Positions 39,778-47,728 of a stretch of 64,000 nt of DNA are shown in pieces. Each line of letters begins with the position of its first letter. The first letter of the stretch is position 1. The DNA is taken from the NCBI GenBank assembly GCA_041674705.1, contig JBAYVF010000001.1, positions 62,001 to 126,000 of the forward strand, in the 5' to 3' direction. Source of the DNA: Aquincolibacterium sp041674705 (GTDB lineage: Bacteria; Omnitrophota; Omnitrophia; Omnitrophales; Aquincolibacteriaceae). The translations under genes were made by a program, and so were the position numbers. The notes below the pieces were generated by a model. The model did no database searches, had not been told where the DNA came from, and saw nothing but the letters and a program-made list of their open reading frames with translations.

Positions 39778-40577
39778 TCAGACTTGTGATGGCGGGCGCC
39801 TCGGGACGGATGGGGAAGACGATTCTTCAGCTGGCAAGCCAGGACAAGGCCTTCAAGATCGTGGGCGGTCTGGAGCAGCGCGGGCATGAGAGTCTGGGCC
39901 AGGATCTTGGGCCGGTCATCGGTGGCGATCTGATGGGTGTGAAAGTGACACAAGACGCGACGGCCGCTCTTAAGAACGCCGACGTTCTGATCGATTTCAG
40001 CCATTTTTCGGCGCTTCCGGAAAATCTCAAGGCGGCCGTGAAAACTCACACCGCCTATGTGATCGGGACCACCGGGATCCCGGCGGCGACACTCAAGCAA
40101 ATTCAGATCGCTTCTCGCAAGATCCCGATCGTGCAATCCCCGAATATGAGCGTGGGGGTGAACCTGCTTTTCCGGCTGGCGGCACTCGCCGGGAAAGTTC
40201 TGGACGAGAGCTATGATCTTGAGATCATGGAGGTCCATCACCGGATGAAAAAAGACGCTCCGAGCGGGACCGCGCTGAAGCTTCTGGAGATCCTTCTTGA
40301 GGCCCGCGGCCGGGATATGAAAAAAGATGTGGTGTACGGCCGCGCCGGGGAGACCGGGGCCCGTGAAAAAGGCAAGATCGGGGTGCTTGCGCTCCGGGGC
40401 GGGGACGTTGTCGGGGACCATACAGTTTCCTTCTTCGGAGACGGGGAACGGATCGAATTGGTCCATAAGGCTTCCTCACGGGAGGCTTTCGCCCGCGGCG
40501 CTCTTTTGGCCGCAAAATTCCTTGCGAAAAAGAAGCAGGGTCTTTATCATATGCAACATGTGCTGGGCATGGCCTAG
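39774..40577 (+). CDS. dapB: 4-hydroxy-tetrahydrodipicolinate reductase
   Basis: DapB reduces the DapA product with NAD(P)H. It opens with LVMAGASGRMGKTIL, has DVLIDFSHFSA, IGTTGIP, and the substrate motif EVHHRMKKDAPSGTALKL. At 267 residues it has normal size. It starts inside the dapA stop codon. The next step (dapL or succinylase genes) is not in the window, though argD could provide the aminotransferase. Confidence 0.96.
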   Translation: MIRLVMAGASGRMGKTILQLASQDKAFKIVGGLEQRGHESLGQDLGPVIGGDLMGVKVTQDATAALKNADVLIDFSHFSALPENLKAAVKTHTAYVIGTTGIPAATLKQIQIASRKIPIVQSPNMSVGVNLLFRLAALAGKVLDESYDLEIMEVHHRMKKDAPSGTALKLLEILLEARGRDMKKDVVYGRAGETGAREKGKIGVLALRGGDVVGDHTVSFFGDGERIELVHKASSREAFARGALLAAKFLAKKKQGLYHMQHVLGMA

Positions 40578-40639
40578 CCAAGAGGTCCTTTCCCTAAGTT
40601 TTTCAATGCGTTATAACAAAAAGAAAAAACTTATCGGCG

Positions 40640-42346
40640 ATGAGAATTAAAAACTTTTTAATATTCTTCATCGCCCTTTTTCTGTCCGCGGCCTTCCCCT
40701 TATTGTCCCAGGAAAACACCCCGTCCGTTGAAGTGAAGCCTGCCGATTCCGCAAGTGAGGTCAAGCCTGTCGCGAATCCTGTCGCGGAAGTAAAGCCCGC
40801 GGTGAGTATGGCCACGGAGGCAAAACCCGCGATCGTTCCAGCTGTCGAAAAAAAACCTGCCCCGGCTTCCGTGCTGCCTGCCAAGCCTGCCGTGAACCTT
40901 TTTGCCGAACATTTTTATGCTCCGGCCCCGCAAAAGCTTGATCATAAAGTAAACGAGGTCCGCGGCTTTCCCGTCCTTAAGAACCATTCCCGCGAGCAGG
41001 ACGCCGAATTTTTCATTGTGACAGATTTCGGAGGCGGCACTGTGAAGTCCCGTCCTCTTTCCGGGCTCAAAGACATGAAAGCCATCGACGATTACATCAA
41101 AAAGAACCTCAAGACCGCTAACTTCGAAGGGGTTGAGATTCGCCAGCTTTCTATCCCGAACACGAAGGGTCAGGTCACGGAACTTTATTGGGTCGGGGAG
41201 CGGGCGTTCGTGTCAGCTCAAGAAGCGATGACCGCGATCATTGCCAGCAAGACAAACGTGGAGTTACAGGGTGGTAATTTTGCCGAAGCCGTTCGGGCTG
41301 CACCGATCTATATCCCCGAGGCGGAAAAACCCGTTGAGGTGAAAACGCCCGCACAATTCCAGAAAGAAGAAGAGCTAATTCTCAAGTTTACCGACCAGTT
41401 GGGCATCGGGGAGAAAATGTACGGGGTCCTCCAGGGAGCGCCGTGCGGTACACCGATCACCTGGCAGTCCTTTGGCGAAACCAGCTGGCGCATGACCAAT
41501 CTTGCTTCGAACCATTTTGACACGCAGGTGGGTTACTGGACCAATCGCCTCGTTTTCAGCGGTATCCGTTTTCCTCTGCATAACATCGATCCTTTCATTG
41601 AAGAAACGGTTTCCTTGCAATCCGATTCTGCGGATTACGCCAGCAATTTACAGCTTTTCGCGGGTTTGGAATGGCGGCCGCTGGCGCGCAATCCCTGGCT
41701 TTTGAATTTTCAACCGTTCGGAGGGATTCCCATCCTGGAGTGGATGCGCAATTACCGTTTCTACATCAAGTACGGCAATCTTTATAACATAAAAGACAAT
41801 ATTACTAACAGCCGGGACTCCGATCTTATTTGGGGTGTTCAGTGTTACTACGAATGGGGTACGGAATTGCCGCCGTTGGATCAAGGTCGGCCCGAAAAGT
41901 TCACGGATTATCTCCGTCAGTATGTCTGGGGCGAATATTTCGGAAATTACTACGTTTCAAAAACCGGTTTCAGTTCCGAAAAAAGCTTCAACGCCTTCAT
42001 TGCGAATTCCACGATCACCCTGGGCATCAAGCTCCCCGGCATCCCGATCCCGCATAACTACATCAATGACGAGATCATCCTCATGCCGTACATGCGTTTC
42101 GAGCATGTCAATAACGCCTCTTTTTCGTTCTGGTATCAGAATCAGTACTTTATGGCGGCCGGAGTACGCTGGATGCCCTTCATGGCCTACAAGTGGAAAG
42201 AGAATGAGTGGCTTTCCAAGACCGCGGTCTTTGTGGAGTATGACGGTATCGGCGGCGCGCAGCGCGTCAAACAAAATGGTGAGCCCGCCCTGGTCCCTAA
42301 TTACGACCTTCGCGCCGGCGTCAAGTTTTCGAGCCGCCGGTTTTAA
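40640..42346 (+). CDS. Exported protein, probable outer-membrane barrel
   Basis: The 568-residue protein has a signal peptide (KNFLIFFIALFLSAAFPLLS), then a Pro/Lys/Val-rich linker with repeated EVKPA-type units (about 25-85). A soluble part follows. From about residue 270 on, alternating aromatic and polar strands end with Phe (RAGVKFSSRRF), as in outer-membrane barrels. The C-terminus recalls the NfrA/phage-adsorption-type barrel, but I would not name a family. It ends 20 bp before the larger surface gene, suggesting a joint role. Confidence 0.7.
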   Translation: MRIKNFLIFFIALFLSAAFPLLSQENTPSVEVKPADSASEVKPVANPVAEVKPAVSMATEAKPAIVPAVEKKPAPASVLPAKPAVNLFAEHFYAPAPQKLDHKVNEVRGFPVLKNHSREQDAEFFIVTDFGGGTVKSRPLSGLKDMKAIDDYIKKNLKTANFEGVEIRQLSIPNTKGQVTELYWVGERAFVSAQEAMTAIIASKTNVELQGGNFAEAVRAAPIYIPEAEKPVEVKTPAQFQKEEELILKFTDQLGIGEKMYGVLQGAPCGTPITWQSFGETSWRMTNLASNHFDTQVGYWTNRLVFSGIRFPLHNIDPFIEETVSLQSDSADYASNLQLFAGLEWRPLARNPWLLNFQPFGGIPILEWMRNYRFYIKYGNLYNIKDNITNSRDSDLIWGVQCYYEWGTELPPLDQGRPEKFTDYLRQYVWGEYFGNYYVSKTGFSSEKSFNAFIANSTITLGIKLPGIPIPHNYINDEIILMPYMRFEHVNNASFSFWYQNQYFMAAGVRWMPFMAYKWKENEWLSKTAVFVEYDGIGGAQRVKQNGEPALVPNYDLRAGVKFSSRRF

Positions 42347-42365
42347 TCAAAATCCCAGGAATCTC

Positions 42366-45300
42366 ATGAACGTGCAATCCTCAAAAAAACAAAAAAGCAG
42401 CGGAAGAAAGAAAACCCTCCTTCCGCTTGTTTGTTTCCTCGTCTGTCTCATGAGCTTGAATGTGCCGTTTGCCTTCGCGAACATTCTTGGGAATTCTAAT
42501 TTTGGCACAGCATTGGGAAATGGATCGGAAAACAACTGGCAGCAGAACTTTGATAATCCTTGCACCGGAGCTGATCCCGCGGGATGGCCTGCCGCATGCG
42601 TTTTTTTGCCGGATCTTTGGAGTAATGCCACCCTTATTGGCAACGGCTATGCAGCCTCGTCCGGAACCCAAGCGCTTCATTTGAAGGCGTACTATCAGGA
42701 TATTGGATTTTACAGGAATTCTTACACTTTTCAGGCCAATAACAATGTGAAGGCCGGGGATCTGGTCACTTTTTCAGCCAAAGCGCAAACCGATATTAAA
42801 GCCACAGAGACTGTCGGCGGTTCTATCGCGATCGAATTCAAGGATGAATCGGATGTCAAGATTTCTGAAAAAGTCACGAGCGGAATTAAAATAAATACGG
42901 CTCCTTTGAATACATGGACGACCTTTACGGCTCAGGAAGTAGCGCCGGCCGGGACAAAAAAGGTTGTATTTGTTCTTAAGGCCGATGGAATCTCCGGAGG
43001 TTCCGCAACTTACGGCAATATCGTTTTTAGTGAGACGAACGCGGAAGTCAATCCCGCGAAACTGGTCGTCTCGGCTTCGAAAAAAAATGTGGCGCCGGGC
43101 GATGCCGTGGGGATCAATGCCCATTTTACCAATGCTTCCGGGAACACCTTAACGGGCGTTGAGCTGAGGGCCACGATCCCGCATGGTTTTGACTATACCG
43201 CCAAGTCGATACGCGTGAATGGCACCAAGGCTACTTACCGGGAAGGGTCCTTGATCATTCCGATCGGAACGATGACACCGGGGGAGGTGTTTAATACGAG
43301 TTTTGTCATGCTTGTAACGAGTGGCGTTCAGCTCGGGCATGAATATTCCATGGAATTTACCATTGTGGGAAGTAGCGACCTCTCGGAAACAGCGAGCGTG
43401 AAGTTTCTGGTCCAGGGCGATCCGGTTTTCGAGCAGGGGACGATCATCGGAAAAGTTTTTAACGATATCAACCAGAACACCATCCAGGATAAAGGGGAAG
43501 AAGGCGTTCCCTGGGTGCGACTTTACACCGAAGAAGGGATCGGGATCGTGACCGACGAAAACGGTCTCTATCACATTCCGGGCGTGACTCCTGGCCGGCA
43601 CGTGGTGAAGATCGACGGACACAGCCTGCCCGACGGAACAAAGTTTATCACGGAAGAAGCCTATCTTGTGAAGACCACAGCGGGGATCATGAACAAGGCG
43701 AATTTCGCGGTGCTTTTACCGCCCTCCGGGATCCCTGAGAATTTCCAGAAAGATCTGACCGTGATGGTCACCCAAGGAGTGGATGTTTCGCGGCCGACTC
43801 TGGATGTTCAGATATCTCCGGATGTCGTGAAACTCGGGGTCGGAGTTCTTGAGAAAGAGCCGGTGTTCACGTTCGACAATAACTACGGGAAATTTATCAA
43901 AAAATGGACCGTGGAAGTCCGGGACGAAATAGGCCAGCCGGTGTGGACCGGCTACGGGATCGGACAGCCGCCTCCGGAAGTCACCTGGTCCGGGATCGCA
44001 GAGTCAGGTCTTTTGATCAAGCCCGGCATGTATTCTTATCAGCTGAAGGTCCGTGATTCAAAGAACCGGGAAGACTGGACACCTCTCAAATTTTTTGAGG
44101 TTATGACGAAGCTCAATCCGAAGGGGAAATCGAACTACCATCCCGAGGTCCCGCCGGTCGGCGATTTCAATCTTATGAAGGACGGCCAGCGAAGCATTCC
44201 TCTTACCGCAAAACCCGTCGTTCGTGTTCAGGGGAAAACGCAGTCCAAAAACAAGATCGAGATCAACGGTACGCCTGTGACGGTTGACGGGACGAGCGGC
44301 ATGTTCCAGAAGGAATTCTTTGTGGAACCGGGGGAATATAGTGTGGCGATCTCGGCAACGACGCCGGAAGGTGAGACCACGAGTTTCACAAAAAAGATCA
44401 AGGTGAAGGACAGCACGTTCTTTATGGTGGCTTTGGGCGAGGAACAGTTGGGCACCAATTGGGCGAGTGGCGATATGGAGTCTGCGGAGTCAGAAGTTTA
44501 CCGCGACGGGTTTCGCCAGGACGGGCGCGTGTCTTTCTTTTTAAAAGGTAAGCTCAAGGGCAAGTTCCTCGTGAAGGCCAAATACGATTCCTCTGACCGG
44601 CGATCCGCGCTTTTCACGAATCTTAACCCGAACGATTATTACCCGATCTATGGCGATAACTCGACACGCGATTATCAGGCGCAGGAAACCACCCAGCAGC
44701 TTTTCGTCTTAGTCGAGATGGACCGTTCTTATGCTCAATGGGGAAGTTTCAAGACCGAGTTCACGGATACGGAGCTTGCCACGTACAATCGGACGCTCTC
44801 GGGGCTCAAGGTCAACTTTGATACGGTTTCGAGTACGGTCTACGGCGATCCCAAACGCGGGTTCAAGGTTTTTTATGCGGAATCCGATCACCGGGCAGAT
44901 CACAACGAACTTTATGCTACCGGCGGTTCGCTTTTCTACACGCGTAACCGCAATATCATAGAAGGCAGCGAAAAGATCCGCGTCGAGATTCGCGATAAGA
45001 TTCAGAATATGACGGTCGCCAGCTATGACCTTCAGGAAGGCGTTGATTATGAGATCATTTATGAGGAAGGGCGCATTTTTCTTTCCCGGCCGCTTTCTTC
45101 CGTGGCCGCGTCGGACACCTTGACTTCGACCGATATTTTGGACGGCAGTCCGGTGTATTTGATCGTCGATTATGAATATGATCCCAATTCTTCGGAGGCC
45201 TCAGTCCCGAATGAGGGCATACGGGCCTACACCTGGGTGGGCGATCACTTGAGGGTGGGCGCGACGGGGGTGACGGAAAAACGCGTGGGTTCGGATTATG

Positions 45301-47048
45301 ACATGGTCGGTGTGGATGGCATGCTAAAATTCGGGCGCAATACGAAGCTTACGGCGGAATATTCCCGGACGATCGGCCAACAAATGGAAACTTCGTTCTC
45401 GGCTGACGGCGGGATCAGCTATACGGATTTGGACCCCCTGGTTGGAAGACATACACGGCCCCAGAACGATGCTTATCTCATTCGAGGTTCTTCGGAGCCT
45501 GTGAAAGGTTTGGAAACGACGGGCTATGTCCAGGGTGTCAATCCGAGTTTTTCGGATGGTTATATGCGCGACCAGGAAGGATTGGAAAAGTATGGCGTCG
45601 CCGCACGGTACAAGTTTACGGACAGCCTGGCTATCCGGTATCGTTTCGATCACAATGCGGTTCTCAGTCAGTTGATGCCGCTGGATGAGACGGGCCTCTA
45701 CGCTCCGTTCCAGGCGCTTGAGACCCAAACTGCGCAGGTTGTTTACGATGACGGGCAATATCTTGCGGAACTGGAATATCAGAACCGCAACCTGGACGAG
45801 GTCCCGATAGAGAACGAAAATCCGAGCATTGAGAACCAGATCCCTTTCAAAAACGGTGTGACGGGTAAGTTGGGCTACCACATTAACGAGCGTCTGCTCC
45901 CGTACATCAAAGTTCAGACCGCGATCGCCGGAAAGAATGATCATCAATTCGGCGGTGGCGTGCGTTATGAGGTCCTGAATAATCTTTTCGCTTATCTGGA
46001 AGAGATGGTGGGGCCTCTTGGAGATTCGACCTATTTCGGGTTTGAACGCCAGCATGGGAACGGCGCCCGTAGTTACGCAAACATCCGCTCCCTCGATCGC
46101 GGGATCGGGGATAAAACACTTGCCACCGCTATTGGAAATTCATTCTCGCTTACCGAAAAATCGCGCATGTATTCCGAACGCGAATATTCTTCTTATCAAG
46201 GCAGCGACGGCTACGTAGACATCCTGGGTTACGAGGGAAAAGCGGGAGATCACTGGGATTACGGGGCCAAGTACGAGCGTCGGCGCATGACGCTCACGAA
46301 AAACAGCAACTTTAACACGGGTGGCGTGAGTCTCGCCTATGCGAGCGGGAAGAAACTCCGGGCACGAACTTATTGGGAATTGCGCCGCAATCAAGATGCG
46401 CCGAAGATGGGTCAGATCGTCACGCGCAACTCTTTCAATTATCAGCTCACCGAAGACCTGGGCTTTCTTTCTTATTTTAATTATGGAGATACCCGTCAGT
46501 ACGATCCGAATAACACCCCAGCGACCTTCGTCGAGTGCAGCACCGGCTTTGCTTACCGTCCCATCAAAAACGACAAGCTGAATTTACTGGGGCGCTACAC
46601 GTACCTCAAGGATATCGGGGCCGACCAACAATACGATAATTCTTATTACAACGGTTTTCAGTTCGATCAGTCGGCCCACATTCTTGCGACGGATATCGCT
46701 TATGACCTGAATCGCTATTTCGGCCTGGTCGAGAAATTGGCTTTCAAGCGTTCTTCGGTCCACACTTCGGTGGGCGACACGGTTTCGGTCAATAGCTTCC
46801 TGACGGCCAATCGCATCAATTTCCATGTGACGCGCAAATGGGACCTGGCCCTGGAATACCGGATCCTGATGCAAACGTATGCCCTGGATACTTTTAAGCA
46901 GGGGGCTTTGGTCGAAATTGACCGTGAATTTTATGAATACGTGCGGCTCGGAGTGGGGTATAATTTCACCGACTTCAGCGACGACTTGCGTGACACGAAT
47001 AATTTCAAGAGTAACGGACCGTTCGTGCGTATGACCGGAAAATTTTAA
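42366..47048 (+). CDS. Large exported beta-rich protein with DUF11/SdrD-B-like and barrel-like domains
   Basis: A 1560-residue protein starting at ATG 42366 with AGGA five bases upstream. It has a signal peptide (LLPLVCFLVCLMSLNVPFAFA), an N-terminal jelly-roll-like region (about 25-225), a DUF11-type beta domain (about 230-350, KLVVSASKKNVAPGDAVGIN and SGNTLTGVELRATIPHGFDY), an SdrD-B/Cna-B-like domain (about 355-430, GKVFNDINQNTIQDKGEEGV and GLYHIPGVTPGRHVVKI), further Ig-like domains, and a long series of amphipathic strands to a terminal Phe (VRMTGKF), suggesting an outer-membrane barrel. Role unknown; perhaps an export pore or adhesin with usher-like architecture. Confidence 0.72.
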   Translation: MNVQSSKKQKSSGRKKTLLPLVCFLVCLMSLNVPFAFANILGNSNFGTALGNGSENNWQQNFDNPCTGADPAGWPAACVFLPDLWSNATLIGNGYAASSGTQALHLKAYYQDIGFYRNSYTFQANNNVKAGDLVTFSAKAQTDIKATETVGGSIAIEFKDESDVKISEKVTSGIKINTAPLNTWTTFTAQEVAPAGTKKVVFVLKADGISGGSATYGNIVFSETNAEVNPAKLVVSASKKNVAPGDAVGINAHFTNASGNTLTGVELRATIPHGFDYTAKSIRVNGTKATYREGSLIIPIGTMTPGEVFNTSFVMLVTSGVQLGHEYSMEFTIVGSSDLSETASVKFLVQGDPVFEQGTIIGKVFNDINQNTIQDKGEEGVPWVRLYTEEGIGIVTDENGLYHIPGVTPGRHVVKIDGHSLPDGTKFITEEAYLVKTTAGIMNKANFAVLLPPSGIPENFQKDLTVMVTQGVDVSRPTLDVQISPDVVKLGVGVLEKEPVFTFDNNYGKFIKKWTVEVRDEIGQPVWTGYGIGQPPPEVTWSGIAESGLLIKPGMYSYQLKVRDSKNREDWTPLKFFEVMTKLNPKGKSNYHPEVPPVGDFNLMKDGQRSIPLTAKPVVRVQGKTQSKNKIEINGTPVTVDGTSGMFQKEFFVEPGEYSVAISATTPEGETTSFTKKIKVKDSTFFMVALGEEQLGTNWASGDMESAESEVYRDGFRQDGRVSFFLKGKLKGKFLVKAKYDSSDRRSALFTNLNPNDYYPIYGDNSTRDYQAQETTQQLFVLVEMDRSYAQWGSFKTEFTDTELATYNRTLSGLKVNFDTVSSTVYGDPKRGFKVFYAESDHRADHNELYATGGSLFYTRNRNIIEGSEKIRVEIRDKIQNMTVASYDLQEGVDYEIIYEEGRIFLSRPLSSVAASDTLTSTDILDGSPVYLIVDYEYDPNSSEASVPNEGIRAYTWVGDHLRVGATGVTEKRVGSDYDMVGVDGMLKFGRNTKLTAEYSRTIGQQMETSFSADGGISYTDLDPLVGRHTRPQNDAYLIRGSSEPVKGLETTGYVQGVNPSFSDGYMRDQEGLEKYGVAARYKFTDSLAIRYRFDHNAVLSQLMPLDETGLYAPFQALETQTAQVVYDDGQYLAELEYQNRNLDEVPIENENPSIENQIPFKNGVTGKLGYHINERLLPYIKVQTAIAGKNDHQFGGGVRYEVLNNLFAYLEEMVGPLGDSTYFGFERQHGNGARSYANIRSLDRGIGDKTLATAIGNSFSLTEKSRMYSEREYSSYQGSDGYVDILGYEGKAGDHWDYGAKYERRRMTLTKNSNFNTGGVSLAYASGKKLRARTYWELRRNQDAPKMGQIVTRNSFNYQLTEDLGFLSYFNYGDTRQYDPNNTPATFVECSTGFAYRPIKNDKLNLLGRYTYLKDIGADQQYDNSYYNGFQFDQSAHILATDIAYDLNRYFGLVEKLAFKRSSVHTSVGDTVSVNSFLTANRINFHVTRKWDLALEYRILMQTYALDTFKQGALVEIDREFYEYVRLGVGYNFTDFSDDLRDTNNFKSNGPFVRMTGKF

Positions 47049-47067
47049 GAATTTCATAATAAACTTT

Positions 47068-47129
47068 GTCATCCCCGCGAAAGCGGGGATCCAGTGAGTG
47101 GATTCCCGATAAAAACATTCTGGAATGAC
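47068..47129. repeat. REP-like GTCATCCCCGCG element (copy 4)
   Basis: GTCATCCCCGCGAAAGCGGGGAT, CCAG, and GGATTCCCGATAAAAACATTCTGGAATGAC. Same family as the copies at 12561 and 37826. Confidence 0.85.
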
Positions 47130-47176
47130 AACTTGTTAGAGGTTTTGATCCTCTGGCGAATAAATGGGAGATGCTT

Positions 47177-47581
47177 ATGAAGAATATTTTGACCGCGATG
47201 CTTGTCCTCATCCTGGGTCTCGGGTTGGCCGGATGCAATACCGTCGGGAAAGTCCTTCCGATCAATGATGAGGTGCTCGTCTACAAACTCCCGTATGACC
47301 TGACCTATCTCCGGACGATGGAAGCGATCGATGACAAGGGCGCTTGGCAGCTTGAGGAGACCGATAAGGAAAAAGGCATCATTACCGTGCGGGACACGAA
47401 TTATAGCCGTCTTGATGACTCGGATCTGAGGGTCATCACCTTCGTGGTCAAGCGCGTGGATCGCGGGACCACATCCGTGTCCATCGACCCCAAGAGTCAA
47501 AAGGTCTGTGGCGGTAAAGAGCTTCTGAAAGCCATTAGCGAAGCTTTAGGCCGCGAGATCAAGCCCGATTCTCCATCCTAA
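47177..47581 (+). CDS. Lipoprotein (DUF3568-like size)
   Basis: A 134-residue protein starting at ATG 47177 (GGGAG at 47166-47170) with a lipoprotein signal, ILTAMLVLILGLGLAGC. The mature part has a YDLTYLRTMEAIDD helix and strands (GIITVRDTNYSRLDDSDLRV, TTSVSIDPKS), a pattern common in small periplasmic lipoproteins. The last residues (KPDSPS) and the stop lie in a repeat element whose other copies encode KPHSPS in UvrA, so the original C-terminus may have been replaced. Confidence 0.75.
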   Translation: MKNILTAMLVLILGLGLAGCNTVGKVLPINDEVLVYKLPYDLTYLRTMEAIDDKGAWQLEETDKEKGIITVRDTNYSRLDDSDLRVITFVVKRVDRGTTSVSIDPKSQKVCGGKELLKAISEALGREIKPDSPS

Positions 47582-47728
47582 ATGAAAGGTTAATGGGGCT
47601 AGTCCTGGCCACCTTTCAGGAAAAAAATAGTCCCAATACTATTCAATTTCCACCGTGTGGAAATTGGGGCAATCCTGACTAACCATGATGAAAAAGAAAA
47701 TGAAAGTCAGGATAGAGGCCAGGGCAAG
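47563..47728. repeat. TGGGGCTAGTCCTGGC composite palindrome spanning the uvrA start
   Basis: A copy of about 166 bp of the composite element found in uvrA at 48461-48629 and, shortened, at 50376-50459. Order: GATTCTCCATC, TAATGGGGCTAGTCCTGGC, TCCCAATACT, the hairpin CAATTTCCAC-CGT-GTGGAAATTG, AATCCTGAC, GTCAGGAT, GGCCAGGGCAAG. It runs from the last codons of the lipoprotein gene across the gap into the 5' end of uvrA and contains its ATG (47685). Confidence 0.85.
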
